Assembly: GCF_023238445.1 (NCBI RefSeq)
Contig: NZ_CP096658.1
Span: 2,170,001-2,234,000, forward strand
DNA length: 64,000 nt
Direction: 5' to 3'
Source: Halorussus gelatinilyticus
Lineage (GTDB): Archaea > Halobacteriota > Halobacteria > Halobacteriales > Haladaptataceae
A program made the position numbers and the translations under genes. Positions 42,742 to 51,850 of this stretch are shown here, one piece after another (the stretch's first letter is position 1; every line of letters starts with the position of its first letter). The notes under the pieces are model-generated. The model was not told the DNA's origin and made no database searches. It worked only from the letters and a program-made list of their open reading frames with translations.

Positions 42742-43899
42742 TCAGTCCACAAACTCTTCGTCTTCGAACTCCTCGCCGAGCGACGCCCCGGTGACGTACG
42801 TCGAGACGCGCACGCCCAGCAGACTCACGACCACGCCCGCGACGACGAACAGCGCCATCCGCGTGCCGGGGTCGAGTTCGATGCGTTCGACCGCGAGACT
42901 CCCGAGTTCCATCTGTGGCACGACCAGCGGGGGCACGTACTCCTCGCGCTGGAGGAAGTACGCCGAGAACCCGCGGACGACGAGTCCGACCGCCAGCACG
43001 CCGAACGGGAGATTGAGATAGGAGTTGCGCAGGTCGTCGTTGCGGATGACCTCGTCCAACAGGCGGCCGGTCGAGGCCGTCACCGCCGCGGCGGCCAGCC
43101 ACGGCACGCTGGCGAACGCGAACGCCATCGCGGGCATCAGGACGCCCCCCGCGGGCGCGGTGGGGTCCGAGACCCGGAGTGCCCCGGCGAAGACGCCGAT
43201 GAGCGAGAGGCCCGCCGCGACGACGTACGTGACGATGGAGACCCGGCCGGAGTACAGCGCGTCCTTGGCCTCGCCGGGCACGTCGGCCACGTAGTCGTCC
43301 ACGCCGAGTCCCTTGTAGAGGACGAACAGTCCGATGACGGCCGTGATGGAGGCGACGGCCATCGCCGGGCCGAACGCCATCAGCAGGATGGGGAAGGCGA
43401 GCATGGCGAGACCGGTCGGGACGAGGACGGTCTGGCGCAGTTCCTCGTCGGCGAGGAACTGCTTCATCAGGTAGTAGGTCGATTCGATGTCGCGGGCCTG
43501 CCGGACGACCACCCTGTCGACCGCATCGACTCGTACGCGGCTCTCGATGATGGGGACGAGTCGTTCGTCTTGGGCGCTGTCGATGACGACCACTGCGGAG
43601 TCGGGGTCGTACTCGGCGATGAGCGAGTCCATCTGGTCGGCGACCGCGCGGTCCCGGCCGACCATCGTCTCGGCCGCGCCGGAGATGACCGCCACCGAGA
43701 CCTCCTCGTCGCCGTCCCGCAGGTCGCGGGCCACGCGCAGGGATTCGAGCAGACAGTTGACGCTGGCGTCCTCGGGGTCAGCGAGACCGACCTCGGTCAC
43801 GAGCGACCGGACGGCCTCCCAGCCCGCGACCGGCGTGTCGAGGCCGGTCTTGGTCCCGATGTCGTCGTCCCGGTCTACGCACACTACCAGCGTACTCAT
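42742..43899 (-). CDS. DUF373 family multi-pass membrane protein
   Basis: A 385-residue archaeal membrane protein. Residues 1-145 form a soluble alpha/beta domain (LVVCVDRDDDIG, VAVISGAAETMVGRDRAVADQMD) with conserved Asp/Gly motifs; residues 150-375 hold about eight transmembrane helices, starting TVLVPTGLAMLAFPILLMAFGPAM. DUF373 is nearly restricted to archaea and has no known activity. The soluble part resembles nucleotide- or metal-binding Rossmann-like domains, which hints at a signalling or transport role but does not prove it. It is monocistronic. Confidence 0.9.
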   Translation of the reverse strand: MSTLVVCVDRDDDIGTKTGLDTPVAGWEAVRSLVTEVGLADPEDASVNCLLESLRVARDLRDGDEEVSVAVISGAAETMVGRDRAVADQMDSLIAEYDPDSAVVVIDSAQDERLVPIIESRVRVDAVDRVVVRQARDIESTYYLMKQFLADEELRQTVLVPTGLAMLAFPILLMAFGPAMAVASITAVIGLFVLYKGLGVDDYVADVPGEAKDALYSGRVSIVTYVVAAGLSLIGVFAGALRVSDPTAPAGGVLMPAMAFAFASVPWLAAAAVTASTGRLLDEVIRNDDLRNSYLNLPFGVLAVGLVVRGFSAYFLQREEYVPPLVVPQMELGSLAVERIELDPGTRMALFVVAGVVVSLLGVRVSTYVTGASLGEEFEDEEFVD

Positions 43900-44046
43900 G
43901 TCGCGTATCTGAATCCAGACGGTCGGGCGTTAAAAACCCTCGTGCTTGCCCGCTTCCGGCCGGAATCGGGTCCGTAGCGCGTCCGGCCCGCGGCCGTCGA
44001 ATCGCCGGCTTCCGCTCCGATGCGGTGCGAGCGTAGAATCCGCAAC

Positions 44047-44772
44047 TCACAGTCCGGTCAGACTCGTCAGACTCGCGGTGACGCCGTGGCCGACCTTCCG
44101 ACCGGCACCGCGGACATAGTGGCGGACGCTCCGGTGGAACGGCTGTCGCCGGCCGTAGACCTCGGCGTCGCCGCCGGCCAGCGCCGACACGATGGTCTCG
44201 CTGTCGATGTCGCGCTCCGAGTCGGCCTCGACCGCGAGTTCGGTGTACGCGCGGCCGATGTACTTCGCGGAGTGGGCGTCGCTGGCCGCGACGCCGGGGT
44301 AGCCGTGGCGGACAGCGAACTGGCGAGCGCGGCGGTTCCGGTAGCCCGTGAATATCCACGCGTTGTAGACTTCGATGGCGTCGCAGTCGGTGATGCGGCC
44401 TCGGCGGACGCCGTGGCGGGTCCGCTGGAACGGGTGGGGCACGACCGCGACGCCGCCCGCCTCGCGGACCTCCGCGACGGTCTCGTCGAGCGGACGGTGG
44501 GGTTCCGGGCGCTCGGTGACGCCGATGGCGAGCAGGTGGCCCGCGGCGGTCGAGACCTCGACGCCGGGGATGCCGACGAGACCGTACTCGGGGGCGAGTT
44601 CGGCCGCGCGGAGCGACTCTCGGATGGTGTCGTGGTCGGTCACGACGATGCCGTCGAGACCGATGTCGCTGGCCTGCGCCAGCAGCATCTCGACCGGCTC
44701 GTGGCCGTCGTAGGACCCCTCCGAGTGGACGTGGGGGTCGATTGTCACCGAGAGTTCGGAGGACATTTTCAT
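44047..44772 (-). CDS. PHP-domain phosphoesterase
   Basis: A protein of about 241 residues with a complete PHP metal site: IDPHVHSEGSYDG (HxH, near 12-18), IVVTDHDTIRE (D-H-D), PGVEVS, VVPHPFQR and GVAASDAHS near 180. It probably hydrolyses a phosphorylated metabolite or nucleotide. The usual fold length (about 200) leaves a basic, non-enzymatic C-terminal tail (VRHYVRGAGRKVGHG). The start could be ATG 44772 or ATG 44766, two codons apart. Gene-free stretch 43900-44046 contains nothing recognisable. Confidence 0.87.
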   Translation of the reverse strand: MKMSSELSVTIDPHVHSEGSYDGHEPVEMLLAQASDIGLDGIVVTDHDTIRESLRAAELAPEYGLVGIPGVEVSTAAGHLLAIGVTERPEPHRPLDETVAEVREAGGVAVVPHPFQRTRHGVRRGRITDCDAIEVYNAWIFTGYRNRRARQFAVRHGYPGVAASDAHSAKYIGRAYTELAVEADSERDIDSETIVSALAGGDAEVYGRRQPFHRSVRHYVRGAGRKVGHGVTASLTSLTGL

Positions 44773-44826
44773 GCCCTTACGCCCGAAACACCAAAAGCAC
44801 GGCCCTCGAAGAGTTGACAGAAGGGG

Positions 44827-45300
44827 ATGAACGGGAGGACGATGGACGAGACGCAGACGGACGACGCCGCCGGGCCGACGGTAGCGGTCACGCTCGAATC
44901 CGAGGAGTGGTACGTCCTGACGAACTGGCTCCGCGAGCGCGAGAACCGCCTCCAGTACGCGCTCCGGTCGAAGTCCGACGAGTGGGCGTTCGTCCACGAC
45001 CTCCGGCGGGGAGTCGAGCGCCAGCGCGACGGCGACTCGGAAGCGGCGGACGACCCCGAAACCGCGGGCGTCACGGAGACCGTCGCGCTCACCGACCGGC
45101 AGGTGCGCTATCTCTCGTCGTTCCTCCGCAAGCGAGCGCGGAGGCTCCGATTCCTACCGTGGCGTGACCGCGAGCGCCGGGACGTAGTTCACCTCCGGGA
45201 CCACCTGCACGCCGCCGCCCGCGCGACGAGCGCCACGAATCGGAGCGAGACCGGCGAGGAATCGAACGGGGCCGACGAGGAACCGAACGAGGCCTGTTGA
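44827..45300 (+). CDS. Haloarchaeal protein with an internal duplication
   Basis: A 157-residue charged, helical protein that I do not recognise. Two similar segments are visible: EEWYVLTNWLRERENRLQ (about 23-40) and RQVRYLSSFLRKRARRLR (about 93-110), each after a short beta-like VAVTL or VALTD stretch. This suggests a duplicated helix-turn unit. There is no signal peptide. The Ser/Glu/Asn-rich tail is typically haloarchaeal. Alternative start ATG 44842 would shorten it by five residues. It is divergent from the PHP gene with 54 bases between them. Confidence 0.65.
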   Translation: MNGRTMDETQTDDAAGPTVAVTLESEEWYVLTNWLRERENRLQYALRSKSDEWAFVHDLRRGVERQRDGDSEAADDPETAGVTETVALTDRQVRYLSSFLRKRARRLRFLPWRDRERRDVVHLRDHLHAAARATSATNRSETGEESNGADEEPNEAC

Positions 45301-45345
45301 TTACTGCGGTAAGCTACTTCCAATTACGTCCGGTACAAGATAGTA

Positions 45346-45834
45346 GTGGGTTCTGACAAACTCGACGACGTCGATAAAGGTATCCTATACCTCATCCAGC
45401 AGAACGCTCGGACCAGTACGACGGCCGAGATCGCCGAGAAGTTGGGCGTCTCTTCCAGTACGGTGGGTAATCGTATCCAGAAACTCGAAGAGAGAGGCGT
45501 TATCTCCGGGTATCATCTAACCGTCGACTACGAGAAAGTCGGTCTGGACCAACACCTGCTCGCCATCGGGACGGTTCCCTACGAGCGTCGAGAAACGCTG
45601 AGCGAACAAATCCTCGAGGCCTCGGGCGTCGTGAGCGTCCGGGAACTGCTGACTAACAAACAGAACGTAGCTATCGAATTGGTAGGCTACTCGCGGAAGT
45701 ACATCGAATCCGCCATCGACGAACTAAACGATATCGGGGTTGCTATCGAACGAATCGAGATGATGAAACGAGAGCGGACCCAACCGTTCGACGACTTCGG
45801 CAAACAGTACACGAACGAGGAAGATACTGGGTGA
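45346..45834 (+). CDS. Lrp/AsnC-family transcriptional regulator
   Basis: A 162-residue Lrp-type regulator. The N-terminal HTH is DDVDKGILYLIQQNARTSTTAEIAEKLGVSSSTVGNRIQKLEERGVI in pieces (about 7-54), a strong match. The C-terminal RAM-like half (about 66-150, HLLAIGTVPYERRETLSEQIL) would bind an amino acid or small effector. A basic-acidic tail follows. G+C of the gene is lower than the flanks. GTG 45346 sits about 30 bases after a ggtaagct TATA-like box. The target genes are unknown; a nearby HalOD1 gene may be under the same control. Confidence 0.9.
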   Translation: MGSDKLDDVDKGILYLIQQNARTSTTAEIAEKLGVSSSTVGNRIQKLEERGVISGYHLTVDYEKVGLDQHLLAIGTVPYERRETLSEQILEASGVVSVRELLTNKQNVAIELVGYSRKYIESAIDELNDIGVAIERIEMMKRERTQPFDDFGKQYTNEEDTG

Positions 45835-45915
45835 TTCGCAACCGGCCTTAAGCCCCCTGTGGGAATTGTCCAAACACCGATAAGTTAAAGAAGAGGTGGA
45901 GGCAACAGTGGTCTA

Positions 45916-46179
45916 ATGAGTCAGGCACAGACCGCAGCAGCAGGGACCAGTACCATCAGTCAGTCGGTAGTCGAAGCAGTGGCCGAAGCAGAGGATGTAG
46001 ACCCGATGGAACTCTCCCCGCCGCTGTACGAAGTGATCGACCCTGACGCCTTAGACCAGGTCTTTGCCGCCTCGCCGACCAACGGTCGGATGGACGGCCA
46101 AGTCACCTTCACCTACAACGGATACGAGGTCACGGTCTCCGGCGACGGCTACGTATCCGTCGAAGAGCGAGGGGAGTAG
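45916..46179 (+). CDS. Single-domain HalOD1 protein
   Basis: An 87-residue protein that is one HalOD1 domain (residues about 15-85), a haloarchaeal signalling output domain: VVEAVAEAEDVDPMELSPPLYEVIDPDALDQVF in pieces, then VTFTYNGYEVTVSGDGYVSV. In other proteins it is attached to response-regulator receiver domains. Here it is alone, so it may be a mobile partner of a two-component system. A TATA-like ataagttaaag at about 45880-45890 supports the start. It uses GCA alanine codons more than its neighbours. A second copy is at 61418. Confidence 0.88.
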   Translation: MSQAQTAAAGTSTISQSVVEAVAEAEDVDPMELSPPLYEVIDPDALDQVFAASPTNGRMDGQVTFTYNGYEVTVSGDGYVSVEERGE

Positions 46180-46356
46180 AGCGACAGTCCCGCGGTCTTT
46201 TGCTCCCCTGACTGGCGATTCCACGGCGAGTTACTCATCGTCGCCGGTCTCGACGGCGTGTCGGCGTGAATCTCCTCGGACTCTGCCCCTCCGCACTGTG
46301 GCGCGGGATTCTCCCGCTATCCGGATTAACTGTTCTCAGGCGAAGCCCAGCCCTCG

Positions 46357-46370
46357 TATTTAAAATAAAA
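46357..46370 (-). terminator. T-rich downstream tract behind nth
   Basis: On the minus strand, 17 bases past the nth stop, the RNA would read a run of U with few other bases (ttttattttaaata). Archaeal transcription termination depends on such oligo-U tracts, so this is a likely end for nth. Upstream 46180-46356 has nothing recognisable. Confidence 0.5.
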
Positions 46371-46386
46371 CGTTGCCTTACGGCCT

Positions 46387-47268
46387 CTACGTCGGTTTAT
46401 CGTCCGGTACTGCCTCCGAAGGGTCGACGACCTCGCCGGATTCGAGGTCGACACCGACCCTGTCGCAAACGTCGAAGAGCGGGCAGGCGTCCGGACCGTC
46501 GAGACACGCCGGCTTCCGAGCGGTACAGTACTCCCGGCCGAACTGGATGGTCGCCGTGTGACCGAACCCGCACTTCTCGGCGGGGACCTCCCGCTCAAGC
46601 ACCGCCCGAACCGCCTCGTGGTCGGCGTCGGCGGGCGCGATACCCAGTCGCCGGTAGATGCGGTGGACGTGGGTATCGACCGGGAAGACGCCCGCCTGCC
46701 CGCCGGCGAACAGCAGCACGCAGTCGGCCGTCTTCGGTCCGACGCCGTCCATGCCGAGGAGCGCCGAGCGGACCTCCGACGGGTCGCCCTCGCGGACGAA
46801 GGCGTCGAACGCGGCCGCGCTCCCGTACTCGTCTAACACGCGGTCGGCGACCGCGACCAGCACCTCCGACTTCCGGTTGTAGAGGCCCGCGGGCCGAATC
46901 GCGTCCGCGAGTTCGTCGCGGTCGGCGCGAGCTAGCGCCGCCGCGAGGTCGGTGTCCGTGTCGTCGTCGTTCCCGCTCTCGTCGTCCGCGCCGTACTTCT
47001 CCATCAGCGCGTCGTAGGCCGGCTGGCTCGCCACGTCGCTGGTGTTCTGGCTCAGTATGGTCCGGACGAGACACTCGAAGGCGTCCCGCCCGCCGTAGGT
47101 CTTCTGCCAGTACCGCTCGCCGAGTCGGTCCACGACCTCCTCGGCGCGCGTGGCGGCCTCGCCGGGCGCGAACTCCGCGGCCGCGCTCACCGCGGCGTCG
47201 CCGCCGCTGATGTTCTCGGCGGGTTCGGCGCGCTCGGCCTCCCCGGTCGCGTCGGACTCCTCGGACAT
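46387..47268 (-). CDS. nth: Endonuclease III family DNA glycosylase/lyase
   Basis: Removes oxidised pyrimidines from DNA and cleaves the abasic site. The 293-residue protein has the helix-hairpin-helix ALLGMDGVGPKTADCVLLFAGG near residues 168-189 with the Schiff-base lysine, the catalytic aspartate in VFPVDTHVHRIYRRLG near 197, and a [4Fe-4S] cluster box C-X6-C-X2-C-X5-C spanning ARKPACLDGPDACPLFDVC near 246-268. An unusual 60-residue acidic N-terminal extension and an acidic insertion (YGADDESGNDDDTDTD) near 95 are haloarchaeal. It is monocistronic. Confidence 0.94.
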   Translation of the reverse strand: MSEESDATGEAERAEPAENISGGDAAVSAAAEFAPGEAATRAEEVVDRLGERYWQKTYGGRDAFECLVRTILSQNTSDVASQPAYDALMEKYGADDESGNDDDTDTDLAAALARADRDELADAIRPAGLYNRKSEVLVAVADRVLDEYGSAAAFDAFVREGDPSEVRSALLGMDGVGPKTADCVLLFAGGQAGVFPVDTHVHRIYRRLGIAPADADHEAVRAVLEREVPAEKCGFGHTATIQFGREYCTARKPACLDGPDACPLFDVCDRVGVDLESGEVVDPSEAVPDDKPT

Positions 47269-47312
47269 GGACGGGAGTCGGGTCCGAATCGGATTAAAAC
47301 GGTCGGCTGTCG

Positions 47313-47744
47313 CTACTCGCGCTCGACGGTCAGCGTCACCGTCAGGTCGGCCCCGTCCGCGAGCGCCGCGACGAGTACCTGGTCGAAGCCCTCCGCCGCG
47401 AACTCGGCACCGACCAGAATCGTCCGGTCGTCCACGTAGTCGCTGGTCCGCCCGACCGCGCTCCGGTCGCTATCGAAGGTGAGGTCGGGGTCGCCCCGGC
47501 CCGTGACGGTCTGGCGATGGGTCCCGTCGTCGCCGGCGACCTCGAACTCCGCGGTAATCGTCGCGTCGGCCCGCTGGCAGGCCGCGACGAACTCCGGGTC
47601 GAAGTCGGCGGGCGCGCGGTCGGCCTCGATACCGAGGATGCAGTCGCCCGCGGGCGTCAGGTAGTCGTCGGTCGTCACCTCGAAGGTACTCGCGTGGGCG
47701 GCCGAGACGTTCTCGTGGCCCTCGGCGCGGATGACTTCTTCCAT
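47313..47744 (-). CDS. DUF371 family protein
   Basis: A 143-residue archaeal protein of the DUF371 family. It opens with EEVIRAEGHENVSAAHASTFEVTTDDYLTPAGDCILGIEAD in pieces, the conserved start of the family, and includes one conserved Cys in each of the CILGIE and AACQRADA segments. It is predicted to be mainly beta. No function is known. It lies between nth and korA, monocistronic. Confidence 0.85.
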   Translation of the reverse strand: MEEVIRAEGHENVSAAHASTFEVTTDDYLTPAGDCILGIEADRAPADFDPEFVAACQRADATITAEFEVAGDDGTHRQTVTGRGDPDLTFDSDRSAVGRTSDYVDDRTILVGAEFAAEGFDQVLVAALADGADLTVTLTVERE

Positions 47745-47920
47745 GCGAGCGGGTTTCGGGACGAGGCACTTCAGGGTCGCCTTTCGGACCGACGGCGAGA
47801 AGTCGTTCCGTCGTTTACCGTCTCAGGGACGACTTCGGCAAGACTCTCCGGAGGTTGCCGTTCGAGACGGGGGCGCTTCAGAAGGCTTTTGATTTGGCAT
47901 GGGTTACCGGCTAGTTAGGA

Positions 47921-49681
47921 ATGCCAGACGACCTGAACTGGGCCATCGGCGGAGAGGCCGGCGATGGGATCGACTCTACCGGGAAAATCTTCGCGCAAGC
48001 GCTTTCCCGCGCAGGACGGCACGTGTTCACTTCAAAGGACTTCGCGTCTCGAATCCGCGGCGGTTACACCGCCTACAAGATTCGGAGTTCGACCGACCGC
48101 GTCGAGAGCGTCGTGGACCGCCTCGACATCCTCGTCGCGCTGACAGAGCGCACTATCGACGAGAATCTGGACGAACTCCACGACGATTCGGTCATCATCT
48201 ACGACGGCGAGCGCACCGAGATGGAGGACGTCGAGATTCCGGGCGACATGACCGGGCTGTCGGTACCGCTCCAGCGCCTCGCCGAGGAGGCCGGCGGTGC
48301 CATCATGCAGAACATCGTCGCGCTCGGTGCGGCCTGTGAAGTCACGAACTTCCCCATCGAGAACCTCGACTCCGCGCTGGAGAAGAAGTTCGGCAACAAG
48401 GGCGAGTCCATCGTCTCGAACAACAAGGAGGCCGCCCGCAAAGGACAGGAGTTCGTCGCCGAGGAGTACGACTACGAGTTCGACTACGACCTCGACACGA
48501 CGGACAACGACTACGTCCTGCTGAACGGCGACGAGGCCATCGGGATGGGCGCTATCGCGGCCGGCTGTCGCTTCTACGCCGGCTACCCCATCACGCCCGC
48601 GACCGACGTGATGGAGTACCTGACCGGCCGCATCGAGCAGTTCGGCGGCGAAGTCGTCCAAGCAGAGGACGAACTCTCGGCCATCAACATGGCGCTGGGT
48701 GCCGCCCGCGCCGGGGCGCGCTCGATGACCGCGACCTCCGGGCCGGGCATCGACCTGATGACCGAGACGTTCGGTCTCGTGGCGACCAGCGAGACGCCGC
48801 TGGTCATCGCCGACGTGATGCGCTCCGGGCCCTCGACCGGGATGCCGACCAAGCAGGAGCAGGGCGACCTCAACATGACGCTGTACGGCGGCCACGGCGA
48901 GATTCCGCGGTTCGTCGTCGCGCCGACCAACGTCGGCGAGTGCTTCCAGAAGACCGTCGAGGCGTTCAACCTCGCCGAGAAGTACCAGACGCCCGTCTTC
49001 CTGCTGGCGGACCTCTCGATGGCCGTCACCGAGCAGACCTTCGAGCCGGAGGTCTTCGACATGGACGCCGTGGAAATCGACCGCGGAAAGATCGTTGACG
49101 ACGACGAGGTCGAGGCGTGGACCGACGAGCGCGACCGCTTCCAACCCCACTTCTCGACGGCCGACGGCATCAGTCCGCGCGCGCTCCCCGGCACGGAGAA
49201 CGCCGCCCACATGTCCACCGGTCTCGAACACAACGCCCTCGGTCGTCGGACCGAGGACACCGACGTCCGCATCGAGCAGGTGGACAAGCGAAACCGGAAG
49301 GTCGAGACCGCCAAGGAAGAGGAAGACTGGAGTCCCCGAGAGTTCGGCGACCCCGATTCGGACAACCTCGTCATCTCGTGGGGCTCGAACGAGGGCGCGA
49401 TGCGCGAAGCCCTCGACTACCTCGACGAGGAGGACATCGACGTGCGCTTCCTCTCGGTGCCCTACATCTTCCCGCGGCCCGACCTCAGCGACGAGATCGA
49501 CGCCGCCGACGAGGTCATCGTCGTCGAGTGTAACGAGAGCGGACAGTTCGCCGACGTCCTCGAACACGACGCCCTTACCCGCGTCAAGCGCGTGAACAAG
49601 TACAACGGCGTCAGGTTCAAGGCCGACGAACTGGCAGACGAAATCGAGGCAGCACTCCAGAGCGAGGAGGTCAGAGCATGA
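47921..49681 (+). CDS. korA: 2-oxoacid:ferredoxin oxidoreductase subunit alpha (KorA-like)
   Basis: Oxidatively decarboxylates a 2-oxoacid to its CoA thioester with ferredoxin as acceptor; haloarchaea use it for 2-oxoglutarate in the TCA cycle and a sister enzyme for pyruvate. The 586-residue chain fuses the gamma domain (residues 1-190, IGGEAGDGIDSTGKIF) to the alpha domain (about 195-580, FYAGYPITPATDVMEYL, TATSGPGIDLMTETFGLVA, SGPSTGMPTKQEQGDL). Length and the ATGA overlap with a 287-residue beta subunit match KorA; PorA of haloarchaea is longer. It has no ferredoxin-type cluster domain. Confidence 0.85.
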   Translation: MPDDLNWAIGGEAGDGIDSTGKIFAQALSRAGRHVFTSKDFASRIRGGYTAYKIRSSTDRVESVVDRLDILVALTERTIDENLDELHDDSVIIYDGERTEMEDVEIPGDMTGLSVPLQRLAEEAGGAIMQNIVALGAACEVTNFPIENLDSALEKKFGNKGESIVSNNKEAARKGQEFVAEEYDYEFDYDLDTTDNDYVLLNGDEAIGMGAIAAGCRFYAGYPITPATDVMEYLTGRIEQFGGEVVQAEDELSAINMALGAARAGARSMTATSGPGIDLMTETFGLVATSETPLVIADVMRSGPSTGMPTKQEQGDLNMTLYGGHGEIPRFVVAPTNVGECFQKTVEAFNLAEKYQTPVFLLADLSMAVTEQTFEPEVFDMDAVEIDRGKIVDDDEVEAWTDERDRFQPHFSTADGISPRALPGTENAAHMSTGLEHNALGRRTEDTDVRIEQVDKRNRKVETAKEEEDWSPREFGDPDSDNLVISWGSNEGAMREALDYLDEEDIDVRFLSVPYIFPRPDLSDEIDAADEVIVVECNESGQFADVLEHDALTRVKRVNKYNGVRFKADELADEIEAALQSEEVRA

Positions 49682-50541
49682 GTTCAGAGGTTAGATTCAC
49701 CGACTTCAAATCCGACAAGCAGCCGACGTGGTGTCCGGGTTGCGGGGACTTCGGCACGATGAACGGCATGATGAAGGCGCTCGCCAACACGGGCAACGAC
49801 CCCGACAACACCTTCGTCGTGGCGGGCATCGGCTGTTCCGGCAAAATCGGCACCTACATGCACAGCTACGCGCTCCACGGCGTCCACGGCCGCGCGCTCC
49901 CCGTGGGCACGGGCGTGAAACTCGCCAACCCCGACCTCGAAGTGATGGTCGCGGGCGGCGACGGCGACGGCTACTCCATCGGCGCGGGCCACTTCATCCA
50001 CGCGGTCCGCCGCAACGTGGACATGACCTACGTCGTCATGGACAACCGCATCTACGGCCTGACCAAGGGGCAGGCCTCGCCGACCTCCCGGGAGGACTTC
50101 GAGACGTCCACGACCCCCGAGGGTCCCAAACAGCCGCCGGTCAACCCCCTCGCGCTGGCGCTCTCGGCGGGCGGAAGCTTCATCGCCCAGTCGTTCTCCA
50201 CGGACGCCCAGCGCCACACCGAAATCGTCCAGAAGGCCATCGAGCACGACGGCTTCGGCTTCGTGAACGTCTTCTCGCCGTGCGTGACGTTCAACGACGT
50301 GGACACCTACGACTACTTCCGGGACTCCATCGTGGACCTCGCCGACGAGGACCACGACCCGACCGACCGCGAGGCGGCCAAAGAGCGGATTCTGGACGCC
50401 GACAAGGAGTATCAGGGCATCCTCTACCAGAACGAGGAGAGCGTCCCGTACTCGGACCTTCACGGCCTCGACAGCAACATGGCCGACATCCCGGACGGCG
50501 CGCCCGAGGGCGCGATGGACCTCGTCCGCGAGTTCTACTGA
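49678..50541 (+). CDS. korB: 2-oxoacid:ferredoxin oxidoreductase subunit beta (KorB-like)
   Basis: The thiamine-diphosphate and [4Fe-4S]-cluster subunit. Of 287 residues, the first Cys pair is in QPTWCPGCGDFGTMNGM (about 16-32) and a third Cys in VAGIGCSGKIGTYM near 53; the fourth is in NVFSPCVTF near 202. The TPP site is VAGGDGDGYSIGAGH (about 97-111) with VVMDNRIYGLTKG near 120. Its ATG overlaps the korA stop by four bases. The pair forms an alpha2-beta2 complex. Substrate choice between 2-oxoglutarate and others is inferred from subunit lengths. Confidence 0.87.
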   Translation: MSSEVRFTDFKSDKQPTWCPGCGDFGTMNGMMKALANTGNDPDNTFVVAGIGCSGKIGTYMHSYALHGVHGRALPVGTGVKLANPDLEVMVAGGDGDGYSIGAGHFIHAVRRNVDMTYVVMDNRIYGLTKGQASPTSREDFETSTTPEGPKQPPVNPLALALSAGGSFIAQSFSTDAQRHTEIVQKAIEHDGFGFVNVFSPCVTFNDVDTYDYFRDSIVDLADEDHDPTDREAAKERILDADKEYQGILYQNEESVPYSDLHGLDSNMADIPDGAPEGAMDLVREFY

Positions 50542-50705
50542 CGTAGCGGTTCTCGGTCTCGACTCTCGGTTTTCGGATTCTCTCTTCGTTTTCGTCGCTC
50601 GCGTAGCCGCGACCACTGCCAGCGACAGTGCTACCGTCGGCGGCGCGGTCGAGCTAAATCCGGGACCCCACAAAGCGTAACTTCGGATGCGTCGTGACGT
50701 CGGAC

Positions 50706-51695
50706 ATGCATCGACGGGAGCTACTGGGGGCAGTAGGCGCGGGAGCGGCCGGGACGGCGGGGCTGCTCGGCGCGCGAGCGCGGGGCGCGGGACAGGACAC
50801 GGAGACTACCACGAGTGGAACGACGACGAGCGACGGCGGCGGGTTCGACGGCATCGCGTCGTCGGCCGACCAGTCGTTCGCCACGATTTCGGTCGGGACG
50901 CGGACGGGCGTCCCGAACCCGGAGAACAACCGACCGCACGCGATTCACGTCTGGAACGACAGCGACTCGTCGCGGACTATCCGCCTCCGACTGACGCGGC
51001 GCGGCGAGTCGGGAGCGGCGCTCGACCGGCGGGTCGAGTTCCCGGCGGACGGCTACCTGACGCTTCGACTGCTCGAACCCGGCAATTACGCGCTGAGAGT
51101 GAATCCTGCGGGCAGCGCCGGCGACGGCGCGACGACCGGGACGTCCGCGACGACGGCAACTGCGACGACCGCAGGAGGGTCGGGAGGTGCGACGGGCGAG
51201 ACCGTCGAGGTTCCGCGGTCGCGCTTCGACTGCAACGACTCGTGGACGGACGTGCGCGTCGCGCACGACGGTACCGTCCAGTCGGTCACGGTCACGACCG
51301 AGGAGGGATGCCCGCCGGAGGTGGTCGGCCGGACGTTCACCGCCTTCCGGGGGACCTGCGGGTCCGCCGACGACGCCAGCGTCGCGTTCGCCGACGAGTC
51401 GGTCGAGGTCTCTGGGTCGATTCGGGTGCCCAACCCCTGCTACGGCGCGCGACTGGCCGACGTATCGACGCCCGACGCCGACACTCTCCGCGTCACGGTC
51501 GCCGCCACCGACCCGAGTGGCGGCGTCTGCGTCCAGTGCGTCGGGACCGTCGAGTACGCCGCCGACCTCCGGTTCCGCGACAGCGTGCCCCGGACCGTCG
51601 AAGTGGTCCACCGACGCGACGGCCAGTCCGCGGTGGTCGCGACGGCGACCCGTGGCGGAACGTCGGGCGGTGAGACTACGACCGGGAAGACGTGA
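50706..51695 (+). CDS. Exported twin-arginine protein of unknown function
   Basis: A 329-residue secreted protein. The N-terminus MHRRELLGAVGAGAAGTAGLL is a Tat-type signal, cut probably near residue 27. The mature region starts with a Thr/Gly linker, then a predicted beta-sandwich (AIHVWNDSDSSRTIRLRLTRRG, DGYLTLRLLEPGNYAL), a second Thr/Ala linker and a further beta domain with paired cysteines (SRFDCNDSW, EEGCPPEVVG, GTCGSADD, NPCYGARL, GVCVQCVG). Disulfides outside the cell are likely. The family is unnamed to me. GTG 50694 is an alternative start four codons earlier. A T-rich tract follows the stop. Confidence 0.72.
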   Translation: MHRRELLGAVGAGAAGTAGLLGARARGAGQDTETTTSGTTTSDGGGFDGIASSADQSFATISVGTRTGVPNPENNRPHAIHVWNDSDSSRTIRLRLTRRGESGAALDRRVEFPADGYLTLRLLEPGNYALRVNPAGSAGDGATTGTSATTATATTAGGSGGATGETVEVPRSRFDCNDSWTDVRVAHDGTVQSVTVTTEEGCPPEVVGRTFTAFRGTCGSADDASVAFADESVEVSGSIRVPNPCYGARLADVSTPDADTLRVTVAATDPSGGVCVQCVGTVEYAADLRFRDSVPRTVEVVHRRDGQSAVVATATRGGTSGGETTTGKT

Positions 51696-51727
51696 GGAAA
51701 ACCTAAACCGACCAACCACAACCACTT

Positions 51728-51736
51728 AATTTTTCT
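51728..51736 (+). terminator. Oligo-T tract after the Tat protein gene
   Basis: The stretch aatttttct begins 33 bases past the stop at 51695. Such T-runs are the usual archaeal termination signal. Confidence 0.4.
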
Positions 51737-51740
51737 AACA

Positions 51741-51752
51741 ATTTATATAAGG
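51741..51752 (+). promoter_or_regulatory. TATA-like box for the start-less exported protein
   Basis: The sequence atttatataagg is one of the best TATA-like matches in the window. It predicts transcription from about 51770-51775, upstream of the Tat signal codons of the next gene, which has no ATG, GTG or TTG there. Confidence 0.6.
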
Positions 51753-51850
51753 AAATTATAAGCTGAATTAATCAGAACCTAGGACAGTATACCGGAGAAA
51801 GAGCGAGCAGACACGAAGAGAGTAGCATCGGTCGGCGAAACGTTCTCCGG

